A stretch of DNA of 64,000 nt from Odobenus rosmarus divergens (GCF_000321225.1 NW_004451885.1:42035-106034); one strand, 5' to 3'; positions 35,401 through 47,332 are shown, numbered from the stretch's first letter. A program made the numbers and translations. Notes: generated by a model not told the origin, from the sequence alone.

Positions 35401-36120
35401 TGTTGCGCAGTGCAGTTATTAAAGGACTTGAGATTTTTTTTTTTCTGCCCTGTTTTATTATTATTTATCTTCCTTTTTCAAAGTGATGTTTAGTGATAGG
35501 TCTCCACAGAAAACTGGCTACTGAGGGATCAGCATCCTGTCCATTAGGCAGTTTTGTTACTATGTCGGGGCCCCAGCAGTAGGCAGTGACCCTGACGAGG
35601 GCCCATCCCGAGCCCTGTTCTAGCATCAGGGCTCCTCACGGCTGGGATCACAGAGTCTCTGGCCCAGGAGCCAGTCCTCAGTTACCCTGACCCACCGCGG
35701 GGCTAGGGGTCTCGGCAGGCCGACCCCCCTCTGCACACTCCGAAGCTGCTGTCTGTAAACAAATGCCCCCCAGAAAAATGCTCCAGGAAGCAACAGGAGT
35801 TACAACATCTGTGGCTTTCTCCATCTCGAAATGGCTCTGTCATCTGAAATTTTCTCCCATTCCCTCTACTCAATTTCCTACTTCCATTCTTTGGTGCTGG
35901 AGTCCTCCTTTCCCCACCCCCAGCACCCCTGACAGGTGCTCTTCATTTCTCTCACGTTCAGATCTCTTGAGTGGCTTTGTAGATTTAAGACATTAAATCC
36001 AAATATTTCATTCCAATCATGATTTTGACAATGTCAGAAATTGTATGTTTATGAACACGCGCACACGAAGGTGGAAACAGCGGATGTGTTAGAGTGTGCA
36101 GGGTTTTGTTGTTGTTGTTT
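32476..36120. other. No gene; largely unique DNA, candidate conserved non-coding parts
   Basis: A (CA)n run lies at 32938-32969. Otherwise no repeat is recognised for more than 3 kb. The 34.3-34.6 kb part has a low-divergence 'clean' look and an exact octamer ATGCAAAT at 34418-34425. A G-rich run is at 34041-34060, a G-run at 35043-35051, and a GC-rich patch at 35561-35760. No exon-like ORF with splice sites was found. Confidence 0.4.
32938..32969 (+). repeat. (CA)n microsatellite
   Basis: CA/ACAC run with one T interruption ('cacatacac'). Confidence 0.9.
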
Positions 36121-37030
36121 AATGCTTACATGGTTTGAAATCAGCAGGAGTGCATACTGAACTCTCATTACCCATCCTCAGCTTGAACAATTATCAACAT
36201 TTTGTCATCATGTTTCTTCTATTCCCTCCCACTCATATTTGAAGCAGGATCTGGACAAGATCCATGTGTTGAATTTTAGTTGTCATGTCTCTGTACCCTT
36301 CATCAATAACTTACTGCCCATACCCACCTTTGTCTTTTCCAAACCTTCCATTTGTTAGAGAAATCCTGTAGAATGTTACATCTCGAATTTGACTAAGAGC
36401 TTCTCATGATGTCGTTAACTTGTTTCTCAAGCCCTTGCATTTCCTGGGACACAAAGATCTTCTTCTGATGCATATTCATAATTACAATATGTGTCTCTTC
36501 TACCTTTTACCAATTTCCCCACTGAGTCCCCCAAGTCTCACTAATGATACAGTCCCTGGTGTTGGTGCAAATTTACCAGAGGGAGAATTCTAAGATAAAA
36601 AGAAAACAGAGGGTTTTATTCCAGCCCAGGTTAGGAACAGCTGCCCGGAAAATACACTCTTCACAGGGAAGAAAGTGTTCCAGAGAATGAACAGTTTTTA
36701 CAGGGTTATATACTTTTTTACATCTTATAAAAGCTAAAAAGATTACAGATTAGCATATAGGCAGGAAATACGAGTTTTAACGTCAAGGAATGCAGGGCGC
36801 AGGAGCATGGATCGATATCTCAAGGACAAGACGGTTTTCCTTTAGGCTACTCACTCACAAAGCAGGTGTACAATGCATGCGTGACAGGCTATAAATCAGG
36901 CTTTGGGTTTGAACAAAGTTTATGTACAGTCATGCTGACTTAGAAAGAAATCTGAAATGGCTTCCCTTGTAGATCAGGCCTTTAGAGAGTTTCTTTCTCA
37001 TCTCTGGACATTCTGAGATTTCTGGAGGAG
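36121..37030. other. Probable old repeat DNA, not assigned
   Basis: 36160-36350 has 'cagcttgaacaattatcaac', a phrase I associate with old LINE copies. 36540-37030 may be an old antisense LTR ('cagagggttttattccagcc'). Both are tentative. No coding capacity. Confidence 0.3.
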
Positions 37031-37403
37031 GGTGCTGGATGCTATTATTTATTATATTCTGCCCCAAGCTTCTGTCCTACTTCATGCAGTGAATGTGGGA
37101 GAGCTACAAATGGGTCACACCTGCACCCGGACCAGCCCCCTTGTAAGGTTTTGGGGATATGCATTTCCCTCCTTTTATCTAAAAGGTAATCCCGGTTCCT
37201 CATTACCTTTGCTGGTGATGCTGGACCTTGGTTGTCCCCTTGGGCCTATGAGCCCTATAGTGCTGCTCTCACTGCTGGACCAGGAGTGTGGGGAGGATTT
37301 GAGACAGGAGGAAAAAGCTGGGGATTCCATGTAATTGGTGACTTCCCAACCTGCATGAGGTGGCTTCCTCCAGCTATGACCATTCAACCATTCCCCTGCC
37401 CTT

Positions 37404-37598
37404 TTTTTTTTTATTTTATTTATTTATTTGACAGAGAGAGACACAGCAAGAGCAGGAACACAAGCAGGGGGAGTGGGAGAGGGAGAAGGAGGCTTCCCGC
37501 CAAGCAGGGAGCCCGATGCAGGACTCCATCCCAGGACCCTGGGATCACCACCCAAGCTGAAGGCAGACGCTTAACAACTGAGCCACCCAGGCGCCCCC
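37404..37598 (-). mobile_element. Carnivore SINE
   Basis: Inverted full-length SINE: poly-T, 'atttatttatttgacagaga', a GA-rich part, 'gagccacccaggcgcccc'. Little diverged. C- and T-runs at both flanks blur the TSD. Confidence 0.94.
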
Positions 37599-38544
37599 CC
37601 CTTTTTTTAATCTGATATAAGCATAAATGCTGTAACTTGCAAAAAACCACTACCCATTATATTCAAATAATATAGAGACACTTTGTTTTTAAAGGTATTT
37701 AAAAAAATGGAGTAAAACCCTCTTCAGAGTTTTTCATTGTAATTTTTTTTTCCTTTTAAAAGACTTTTTATTGTCATTTGTATGTTAAATATACATTTTA
37801 TAATTGAATCCAGACTACATTTTACTATACAAAAATGGGGAAACAAGAAATGTAACGTGATTATATTATGGTATAAAGGAAAGGAAGATAGTTCAATATT
37901 TCTATAATTGGATTTTTTTTCAAATCTAAGAAACAACAAAGAGACAGCCTTTCTAAAAGTACCATGCATGTTTTCCTCCCACCAAACCTCAACACGTGTC
38001 TTTAAGAAGTGCCCAGGTAGGGACACAAGTCTCCAGAATTGCTGAGTCATACAGAACCTGAACCATCCTGGATTTTTATCAAAATACCACCTTGCCTTCA
38101 CACAATAGTCTCTGTAACTTTTGGAATATCTGGAAACTTGATAAGCACAGCTTTTCTCATTCATATGTAAAACTCCAGCTGAATTAAATGTCTAAGACTG
38201 AAACAATGAAATAAGGATGCAGGGAAGAAATTCCGCCCCTCCCCCCCCCACCGGGAACACTTAGCCCATGATAACTCTGAAAACAAATGCATATGGCAAT
38301 TACCTAGATTGAAGGGATGACCTGTTCCTTTCTCTTTGAACCTACAATACAAGTCTTCCTTTTGAAGCAAAGTCTTGTCTTGTACTGTTTCTGCTTGGGT
38401 TTTGTGGACCACCCCTAGATTAAAGATAACACAACTAAATATTTCAATTAAATGGCTACAACATTTTAAGCAGATAAAACTAAATTGATATACTATAAAT
38501 CTACTACAGTGAGTTACCACTTTCTAGGGAAATTTTTTTTTAAG
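37599..38544. other. No gene supported
   Basis: AT-rich DNA with two adjacent minus-strand ORFs (37724-38164, 146 codons; 38161-38520, 119 codons by relaxed start rules). Neither shows a domain, and codon content is not protein-like. Probably chance. Confidence 0.4.
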
Positions 38545-38555
38545 GTGAAATATGA

Positions 38556-38749
38556 GGGGTGCTTGGGTGGCTCAGTCAGTTAAGCATCTGCCTTCAGCTC
38601 AGGTCATGATCCCAGGGTCCTGGATTCAAGCTCCACATCCGGCTTCCTGCTCAGCAGGGAGTCGGCCTCTCTCCCTCCCACTGCCCATCCTCCTGGGCTC
38701 ATGCTCTCTCTCTCCCTCTCAAATAAATAAATAAAATGTTTTAAAAAAA
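38556..38749 (+). mobile_element. Carnivore SINE with perfect 11-bp TSD
   Basis: Head 'ggggtgcttgggtggctcag', CT-rich part, 'caaataaataaataaaatg' and an A-run. The flanks 38545-38555 and 38750-38760 are identical ('gtgaaatatga'). Confidence 0.95.
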
Positions 38750-38760
38750 GTGAAATATGA

Positions 38761-39857
38761 CCCAGTATATGAGAACTAATTAAATCAAAAATAAATCCTC
38801 ATTATTTAAGAATTTGCTAACTCAAAATTAGTGGTCGTTTAGACTGCACATAACTCAGCTACTTTTGCCTTTTTGATATATTTGAAAAGAAATCGTTTGA
38901 CCAAAATAATAATAAATAACAAGAATAATAAGGTGATAGAGTTGATGTGTGAATTTAGTATATTTTCTTTCAAACCCATTTCATGTCTTGCATTCCCTAT
39001 CTCAACAAACAGTAGTGCCAGCCATTTGATGTTGGCCATTCAGTCCTTGGTGCAACACACGTTTCCTGAATGCCTGCCTTGTGCTGAGCTCTGGGCTTAG
39101 CCACAGGGAATTGAGGATAAACAAGACCCAGATTATGCCCCTGAAGAGCCCCTTGTCTACTACTACCCACTCTTGGACAAAAATCCATAAGACAGTGTGA
39201 GAGGCATGGTGATCAAGACAAGTATCTGGGGAGCAGAGAGGAAGGGCTAACAAACTCATTTTCAGGAGAGAGTCAGGAAAGGATTCGTATAGAAGGTGAA
39301 AGAGAGCTGACCCTCAAATAATGAGCTGCAATTCTTCTGCCTGCCTTGGGCCCCACTATGTCTCTCCTGCACTGTGGCCAGCCCCTGTTTTCCAATCTTC
39401 TCACCAACCACTCCCAGTGGAGCCCCCACATCACTTACAAAGTAATATCATTGAAACACACCCTAAGTACCTCTTTTCTCCTCCCCTGCTCATGACTGCT
39501 TCTCAGTATATTATACTGAAGAATCCTGAGACTGAAGATGAGGAATCCATACCCTAAGGTTGTCAACTGGCTGAGGGCCAATCTGCCAGCTGCCTCTACA
39601 ACGTGTCTCTGAAGTCCCCTGCTCTGTTTCTCCAACGTATACATAACTTGCATGCTAGTTTATGTTATACCCATGATTGTTTTAATATGTAAGTAGATAT
39701 TTTTCCTCAAAGTGTTGAATGAATGCGTAGCTCCAGGAATATGAGTCATGCTGACATGGCCACTTTTCACAGCCCTGTGAATGGGCACCAACCCCTTGAG
39801 CCAAGGTGAGAGGATGAAACCTCATGCGTCAGCACAACTTGCAAAGTCTTCACAGTT
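38761..39857. other. No gene; ancient repeat at about 39040-39310
   Basis: 'cacgtttcctgaatgcctgc', 'tgtgctgagctctgggctta' and 'ggaattgaggataaac' belong to the same old dispersed repeat as at 24.1 kb. The remainder is unique. Confidence 0.4.
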
Positions 39858-40245
39858 GTACTAGTCAGGGTTCTCTAGGGAACCAGAATCATTAACATAC
39901 GTATATATAGGACCAGATTTATTTACAGAATTAACTCAAGCAATTATGGAGATAGACAAGCCCCAAATCTGCAGAGTGGGCTGTCAGACTGGAGACCGAG
40001 GAAGCGCCAATGTTGCAGTTCAAATCCAAAGGCCGTCTGCCAGCAGAATGCCCTTTTGTTCGATTCAAGCCTTCAGCTGATTCAATAAGGCCCACCCACA
40101 TAATAAAGGAAATCTGATTTACACAAAGTCTACCATTTTAAGGGTTAATCTTGTCCAAAAATACCCTCACAGACACATTCAGAATAGTGACTGACTATCT
40201 GGCCATTGAGGTCCAGGTAAGTTGACATAAAATTAACCATCATCA
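39858..40245 (+). mobile_element. LTR-like old repeat, first of two copies in the window
   Basis: It starts 'actagtcagggttctctagg' and continues through 'cccaaatctgcagagtgggct', 'caataaggcccacccacata' and 'tgacataaaattaacca'. A second copy in the same orientation lies at 53965-54360. The ends suggest an old LTR read from its 3' end. Family not assigned. Confidence 0.55.
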
Positions 40246-40811
40246 GTCTAGTGTCTGCACCTCTCAGACTGACTCCTCCTCCCACTTGGTCTAACTGCCG
40301 TGTCTCTGGCCTGCTAAGTGCTCTCATCAACATTAATTTCTTTAACAATTATTGTGTATATGATAGAGCAAAATACGATCAATTCCTGACTTTGTGGAAA
40401 GTCATATTCTAGTGAGGAAATTGTAATGACTCTGGAGAGGCATAAATCAAACAAACACAAAAATGAATGTAAAATTGCAAGTGTGATAGCTGTTATCAAC
40501 TGGAAGTAAAAAGTAGTAGGAGGCAATAAATTAGAAATCTGATCAAGTCTGGGAATTGAGAGAAAGATTCCCTGAGGAAGAGCTGCTTGAATGGAGCTAA
40601 CACAAAGCATAAATATGCTAAACTGTGCCTTACATTCCTACTTTCTCAGTGCTACCACCAGAGTCTTTAAAATGTCGCAGCAACATACCACATACTAATG
40701 TTTAAAAAATTACAAGGAGCCACCTTTCCCAGAATGTGCTCAAGTTCTCCTTTCCATCCTTGGAATAGCATTGTTTTGTTCAATTTGGAAGATGAGAAAC
40801 AGGAAGGCATC
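40246..40811. other. No gene or named repeat seen
   Basis: Unique DNA. 40380-40600 may be a degraded copy of the 24.1-kb old repeat ('gtgtgatagctgttatcaac'). Confidence 0.35.
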
Positions 40812-41010
40812 AAAAATGCCTCCTAGAATGGGCAGAGGACTTGAATAGACATTTTTCCAAAGAAGAGATACAGATAAATGGCCAACAGACACATGAAAAG
40901 AAGCTCAATATCACTAATCATCAGGGAGATGCAAATCAAAACCACAGTGAGATATCACCTCACACCTCTCAGAATGGCTAGTATCAAAAACATAAGAAAC
41001 AACAAGTGTT

Positions 41011-41218
41011 GGGGCGCCTGGGTGGCTCAGTTTGTTAAGCGTCTGCCTTCGGCTGAGGTCATGATCCCAGGGTCCTGGGATCGAGCCCCGCATCAGTCTC
41101 CCTGCTCAGTGCGAAGCCTGCTTCTCCCTCTCCCACTCCCCCTGCTTGTGTTCCTGCTCTTGCTAACTCTCTCTCTCTGTCAGATAAATAAATAAATAAA
41201 ATCTTTAAAAAAAGAAAA
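41011..41218 (+). mobile_element. Carnivore SINE with perfect 16-bp TSD
   Basis: Head 'ggggcgcctgggtggctcag' matches the consensus; B box 'gggatcgagccccgc'; tail 'cagataaataaataaataaa'. The flanks 40995-41010 and 41219-41234 are identical ('agaaacaacaagtgtt'). It is inserted in the L1. Confidence 0.96.
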
Positions 41219-41553
41219 AGAAACAACAAGTGTTGGTGAAGATGTGGAGTAAAAGGAATCCTCGTGCACTGTTGATAGGAATGCAAACTGGTGCAATTGC
41301 TGTGGAAGACAGTATGGAAGTTCCTCAAAAAGTTAAAATAGAACTACCCTACAACCCAGCAATTGCACTTTTTGGTATTTACCTGAAGAAAACACAGATC
41401 CTAATTTGAAAAGATGTATGCACCCCTATGTTTATTACAGCATTACTTACAGTAGCCAAAATATAAAGGCAACCCAAGAGTCCATCATAGTCAAGTTATA
41501 GAAGCAACCCAAGTGTCCATCAATAGATGAATGGATAAAGAAGATGTGGTGCA

Positions 41554-41740
41554 GGGGTGCCTGGGTGGCTCAATCAATTAAGCGTCTGCCTTCAGCTCAG
41601 GTCATGATCCCAGGGTCCTGGGATCGAGTCCCACATTGGGCTCCTTGCTCAGTGGGGAGCTTGCCTCTCCCTCTGCCTACCACTCCTCTGCTTGTGTGCT
41701 TTCTCTCTCTCTGACAAATAAATAAAATCTTTAAAAAAAA
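41554..41740 (+). mobile_element. Carnivore SINE
   Basis: Head 'ggggtgcctgggtggctcaa', body, 'gacaaataaataaaatcttt' and an A-run. It is inserted where L1 ORF2 reads 'aagaagatgtggt', and the L1 resumes with a TA-run and 'gaaatggaatatcactcagcc'. The TSD is only partly kept ('aaagaaga'). Confidence 0.94.
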
Positions 41741-42279
41741 AAAGAAGAGATATATATATATATATGAAATGGAATATCACTCAGCCATAAGAAAAAGATA
41801 AGACCTTGTCATTTGTGACAACCTGGATAAACATAGGGGGTGCAATGTTAAGTGAAATAAGTCAGACAGAGAAAGACAAATACCATATGATTTCACTTAT
41901 ATGTGGAATCTAAAAACCAATACATGTGAATAAACAAGCAAACAAAAGCAGAAACAGACCCATAAATAAAGAGAACAAATTGATGGTTGCCAGAAGGGAT
42001 GGGGTGGGGGAATGGGCAAAATGGGTAAAGGGGAGTAGGAGGGACAGACTTCCAGTTAGGGAATGAATAAGTCACAGGGACAAAAGGCACAGTATTGGGA
42101 ATATAGTCAATGTTACTGCAATAGTGTTGTACAGTGACAGATGGGAGCTACACTTGTGGCGAACACAGCATAATGTATAGCCTTGTCGAATCGCTATATT
42201 GTACGCCTGAAACTGATGTAAGTAACATTGTGTGTCAATTATACTTCAATTTTTAAAACAGGGAAAAAATGCCTTCTAG

Positions 42280-43790
42280 GGTTTTTGAGGCCATAGCTGA
42301 TGACTTTAGTTAACACAAGTGCATTAAGCTTATTCTGTATCAGGATTTCACTGTTGCCACATATCAAGATACTCTACTGGTGTTCAAGGAGCCAACAGCC
42401 AAGGAGGAGACCCAACAGGTGAACAGTTTATAATTAAGTTCTTTGAATTCTGCACCAGCCCCAGCTGGAATGTTGGGGTAACCCTAGGGAAGGGAGTAGT
42501 AGGTGGAGAGACAGAGAAACTTCCTAGAAGGCAATCTGAGATGAATCTTCAAGGATGAGTCCTAATTATGTGAGTAAAGTTTAGAAAAGCAAGATGCCTG
42601 GGACGCCTGGGTGGCTCAGATGGTTAAGCGTCTGTCTTCGGCTCAGGTCATGATCCCAGCGTCCTGGGATCGAGTCCCGCATCAGGGTCCCTGCTCCTTG
42701 GGAGCCTGCTTCTCCCTCTGCCTCTCTCTCTCTCTCTCTGTCTCTCATGAATAAATAAAAATCTTTAAAAAAAAAAAAAAGAAAGAAAGAAAAGCAAGAT
42801 GCCTGTAGAGGCAGAAAGCATGAGTAGAAACCCAAAAGGAAGGAAAACATCCTAAAGCTTCCAGAGAGCTTCGAGTAATTTGACCTGTCTGGGGAGTCGA
42901 TTTGTTCAAGGAGACGCTGTCTTTGACAATGGAGAGGTGGTCAGAGGGCTGCTAAGAAAGTGTTCTCCAAACTTACTTGACCAGGACTCACAGTAAGAAA
43001 TACATTTTGGGCTGAGACCCAGTCCACATACATATACGTACACACCTACGTTTAACACGACTTGCAAGAGACAGTATGTATGATTAGTCCTTGCAATATG
43101 TTCTAATATTTCCTGTACTAGTTTATTACAGTTTCTATAAGATGCTGGTGGTGACCAACTAAATTGATTCTGTGACCCACATAACTGGTATTCATAGCAT
43201 TTTCACAACACTGTGCTAAGAAGAACTAGAAAGGTTCAAATTCATCTTGAGAATGCCTTTAGGCATTAGAGAATTACTCAAGGATTATAAACTGGGTGGC
43301 TGACATACTAAGGCTTACCTTTTATAAAGATCCCAGCATTAACAGTCAAAGAATGGAATAGAGGGAGATACACCTACAGCCTCAAAGGTCACATGTGAAG
43401 GCTGCTGAGTAATTCAGGGGACACAGTCTGAGGGCCTGAACTAATGGATAGAGGTGGAGATGGTGCAGTGTTAGGTTGAGAGAGGGCTCGGGACCCGGAA
43501 ACTAATTGATGACAAAGAAGACGGGCGAGGACAAGCCAAAGTGACCCTCATTTTCTGGATTAAACAAGGCATGGGATATAGGAAAATGAGATGTGCATGG
43601 AGGAGGCTAGCTTTAGACATGTTGAGGCACCCTTGGGACATCCCAGTGGAAGTGACCACAGGCAGTGAACCACATAGGTGAGGGCTCAGGAGAGACGTCT
43701 GCGCAACATGCACATTTGCTAACCCAAAGACCAATCAAGAACATGGGTGTATGATGGCTCACCCAGGAGATTTAGAGAGGAAACTCGGGG
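42280..43790 (+). repeat. Fragments of the ancient mammal-wide repeat, one SINE inside
   Basis: Phrases of the 24.1-kb repeat recur: 'caaggagccaacagccaagg' near 42387, 'tagacatgttgaggcaccc' near 43614, 'gggacatcccagtggaagtg' near 43634, 'gagggctcaggagagac' near 43680. 42960-43200 may instead be a decayed hAT-type piece. Boundaries approximate. Confidence 0.4.
42601..42787 (+). mobile_element. Carnivore SINE, 'tctcatgaataaata' subtype, perfect 18-bp TSD
   Basis: Head 'ggacgcctgggtggctcag', (CT)n, 'tctctcatgaataaataaaa' and an A/GAAA tail. The flanks 42583-42600 and 42788-42805 are identical over 18 bases ('agaaaagcaagatgcctg'). Longest perfect TSD in the window, hence probably among the youngest insertions. 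Confidence 0.96.
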
Positions 43791-43861
43791 AAGAATCTGA
43801 GGAAATGCATTTTAAGAGAAGAATCTGGTATTCTGCTCATGCTGTCCCTTCCACCTAGAAC

Positions 43862-44391
43862 AGCTGTTCTCAAAGTGTGGTCTGGAGACCCCTGGGTGTC
43901 CTTTGAGGGTCTCTAAGAACCTCTCATGTGGCTTAAAATATCAAAGCTATTTGATCATAATGTTAGGATAACATTTGCCTCTGAACTCTCACATTATTTC
44001 ATAAATATACAATGGAGTTTTCCAAAGGCTTTGTAATAAGTGATATCACAATAGACCGAATGCAGGAAGCCAGATGTGAAAATCCAGCTGTCTTCTTTTA
44101 AGCTAGACAGTAAAGAGGTTTGCCACAGTGTAGAACAGCACAACTCTCCTCACTAATTTTTGTTTGTTTGTTTTGGACAACACACCAAATGTCATTTATG
44201 ACATGGAATGAGTTTGTTAAGGTTTTTTAAATGAATTAATAAGGAAACATTTTAAACTAAAACTTCCCAATTTTAATTTCTAGTACTTTAACTATTAGTA
44301 GATAAAACACACCTAAATAAAAGCTCTTTGGGATCTTCAATTGATTTTAAGATTGTAAAGGAAGACTGGGACCCAAAAATTTGAAAATCAC
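43862..44391 (+). mobile_element. hAT-Charlie-type DNA transposon fossil
   Basis: It starts 'cagctgttctcaaagtgtgg' and ends near 'caaaaatttgaaaatcacag', which read as degraded inverted terminal repeats of the 'cagtggttctcaaa' type. AT-rich interior with no transposase ORF. Flanking 8-bp repeats are not convincing. Confidence 0.65.
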
Positions 44392-45661
44392 AGGACTGGA
44401 AGACCACCACTCAGTCACAACTACCATGGGCTTAAATCCTAGTTTTCCTTCAATTGGCATGTGGCATCAGCATTTGCCCAATCTTTGTTATGATTTAGTG
44501 TCTAATACAACTCAATGTTTCAGTTGATGATGGTCTTCCAAACAAAGCTTCTTTTGAACAGATACATCTTTTATATATATAATGAATTCCTTCAACTTTT
44601 GAACCTGAAAATATTATGTGATAACTAAATACTTGACTTTCTATCCATAAGATGATGATCTACCCCATAATTGAAAGATTATTCATTCCAACCCAAATCC
44701 TGCATCCCTAAAGTCTATATGGATTTTGCCTAACATAAGGTTATTGTTCTGAGACTACTACTAATTGTCAGAAAATTTCCTACTGTAATTCAATTTACTT
44801 TCAAAGACCTATCTAGGCACTCACTCTTCAGCCTTCACATTTTTCAAAACTAGGACACAGTATCAGCTGGCTCCGCTTGGGCAAAGTAGATTACTTTTCC
44901 AAGGACAAAATGGCTTTACAGTTTGTTCTGAACTGCAAATTAAGAGATCAAATGATACAAGCTTATTTAAAGCATGCCATGTACCATTATTTTGTCATGT
45001 TGTAAAGCCATAAAAGGCCCTCAGTAAATCAACAATGAACTAGGCAGGAAATAATACACAAAACTGCCAATGAGATTTCCAGTTCCTGGTTCACAAAAGA
45101 AATGTGCAAGTTTCAGCTCACCTGCTCACTCAGACAGGTGAGGCCACGTGTGGTGGGTCCAGGCTCACACATACTCAGGGAAAGATCTCTTCCTAAGTTT
45201 ACTGCAATGAAGCTCTGGATAAATATCCTAACACCTAAATCTTCCAGAATGTTTCCAACTCTTTTCACTAATGCAATCAATTATGTAACTAATGTAATTC
45301 GCTCTTTGTAATTTTATGATATTTTATATAAATAAATGTACAAACTGATGCATACCTTTTTATCCAAGTATGAATCTTAATTGCGGATCCTCGAAGTATA
45401 GTCAACATTCATATAAAATGGATCTTGGACCTCATGAGATGGGATCCCTGATCAGGGAGAGATTACAGGCTAGGTCCCACCTAGCCTGGGCCTATTAAAA
45501 TCTTTTAGGGTCCCTACATAGTTATCTGCTCAAAGCAAAGAACAGGAATGTGTCATTCCTGTTTTAAAATGTGGTTATAGTAAAAAAATTTGAAATGGTA
45601 CAGATTATCTCTCTGATTACCTCATCCTTCCTTTTTAGTAGGGCTCATGGGGAAAAGGATG
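44392..45661. other. No gene or named repeat seen
   Basis: AT-rich unique DNA. 44850-45050 has no repeat signature and could be conserved non-coding. Confidence 0.4.
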
Positions 45662-45669
45662 CCAGATTA

Positions 45670-46471
45670 GGGATAGGCAAACCACAACCCGCAAGCCAAA
45701 TCCAAGCCAGCCACCTGTTTTTGTATGGCCTGCAGGATAAGAATGGCTTCTACATTTTTTAACAGTTAAAAAAAAAAAAACCCTAAAAAATTCCATGACA
45801 CATGAAACATAAACTTCAGATTTCGGTGACCATAAATATAGTTTCACTGGACCAGCCCAGCCCATGCATTTCCATATTGTCCAAGGTGACTTTAGGCTAC
45901 AACAACAGAGGTGAGCAGCTGCAACAGGGACCACAGAGCCCACAAAGCCTAAACACAGTAGTTCCTCCCCGCCCCCACCCACAGTTTCACTTTGCAAGGT
46001 TTCAGTTCCCCGCGGACACTCAAGGTCTGGAAGCAGATGATTCTCCTTCTGACTTATCAACAGAAGGTCACTAGTAGCCTATGGCTCCGTCACAGCGCCC
46101 ACGTCATTCCCCTCCCTGCATCTCATGACATAGGCCTTTTATCATCTCACATCATCGCAAGAAGACCTGAGGACCGTACAATCAGATATTTTGAGAGAGA
46201 CCACATTCACCTAGCTTTCATTACAATATATTGTGATAATTGTTCTATTTTATTATTAGTTATTGTTGTTAATCTCTTACTGTGTCTAATTCATAAATTA
46301 AACTTGATCAGAGGTGTGTATGTGTAGGGAAAAACATAGTATAGATACGGGCTGGTACTGTCCATGGTTCCAGACATCCACGGGGGTCTTGGAACACGCT
46401 CTGCATGGATAACGGGAGACAACTCTGTCTGCCACCTGACCCTTGACGGAAAAGGTGTGTCAATCCTGGGG
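45670..46471 (+). mobile_element. hAT-like DNA transposon fossil, split by a Tigger element
   Basis: The left part (45670-45956) starts 'ggataggcaaaccacaaccc', with 'cacctgtttttgtatggcct' and 'gcccacaaagcctaaac'. The right part (46428-46471) is 'acctgacccttgacggaaaa' followed by 'gtcaatcctgggg', which reads as the other terminus. The 8-bp flanks 45662-45669 and 46472-46479 ('ccagatta' and 'ctagatga') match at six of eight bases, as hAT target duplications would. Confidence 0.65.
45957..46427 (+). mobile_element. Tigger (TcMar) non-autonomous element
   Basis: Left end 'cagtagttcctccccgcccc' and right end 'taacgggagacaactctg' are degraded inverted repeats. Inside, 'cagtttcactttgcaagg' and 'catccacgggggtcttggaac' match the known Tigger end pattern, and 'taatctcttactgtgtctaa' the interior. 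No transposase ORF. Confidence 0.75.
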
Positions 46472-46479
46472 CTAGATGA

Positions 46480-47318
46480 TACTACAAGCTAACGCTGGCA
46501 CCAGGGATGGAGCAGTTCCTGTCATCTATCTCTTCGTGCCACTAAATATTTGGAACTCGTGAAGATGCTACCAGACTCATGTTTTTAAATGCTCTCCCAG
46601 GGAGCTAAGATAAGCACTCTACACTCTGACAGATACCACCTTCTTCGTCTTTTCTACAACATTTACATTGCCCAGTTTTTTAAAAAAACAGGCTGATCTC
46701 TATCAATGGTGATAACCCACATGAGTCTTAAATAAAAGAACATAAGCTTTTTATTTTGTTTCCATTCCCAATTCCTTCTGAAGCATCCTTCTCAGTTTAG
46801 GGCTTGACACCTTAAAAGGGATGTGGAAGTTTGAAAAAGATTCAAAGAAATTTAAAGAAGAGCTGGAGAGTTGATTTATGAAACCAACAATTTCTAAATA
46901 AGGATTAGGAAAGATATTGGAAATGCCTAGGCAGGATTGGTGTGTATCAAGGGTATGAAAGATTCTTCTGCAAGCAAAGTGTATGGCTTTTCTCTACAAA
47001 CATAAGGACCAGATAAAGAGAAAACTGATGAACTGGAGTAAGGAAACTTGGCTCTAAGGGGCAGAACTTCCTGGGAGTGGCTGCATGTTTCACTATGTCC
47101 TGAAATTTCCCTACTGGATTCCTCCAAAGTGAGGGAGGTTGCTTAACTTGAGGGCTTGCCCAACGGCAGAGAGACAAAATGATGCCCACTTCCTGCATAT
47201 CTCAGCCGTGACTGTGACAAAGAATGAGGTTGAATTTTTCCTTCCATACAGTCCTAGAGAAGATGTTGACATCATCCTCAGGAAGACTGAAGAGAAGAAG
47301 CAGAAAGGAGCACTTTAC
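46480..47318. other. No gene or named repeat seen
   Basis: Unique DNA. Short ORFs on both strands at 46927-47393 without family features. Confidence 0.45.
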
Positions 47319-47332
47319 AAAGCTGTTTGTAG

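Larger units (their letters stand above)
40827..42264 (+). mobile_element. 5'-truncated L1 with TSD, carrying two SINEs
   Basis: From ORF2 C-terminal region ('gacatttttccaaagaagag', near 40848) to the 3' end ('tatattgtacgcctgaaact' near 42194). Flanking repeats 40812-40826 and 42265-42279 ('aaaaatgcctcctag' and 'aaaaatgccttctag') differ at one base, so the complete insertion is delimited. Frames are broken. A 3'UTR of a different, older type than at 12.5 kb. A partial tandem duplication of the 'gcaacccaagtgtccatca' segment lies at about 41468-41525. Confidence 0.93.

Noticed and set aside
37724..38520. Two adjacent minus-strand ORFs of 146 and 119 codons
   Set aside because: No protein family, no splice or promoter context, AT-rich DNA, and starts depend on relaxed start-codon rules.
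41011..41085. tRNA-like heads (here and in every other SINE) as tRNA genes
   Set aside because: The A- and B-box-like parts belong to the tRNA-Lys-derived SINE and do not fold into a complete functional tRNA with processing context.
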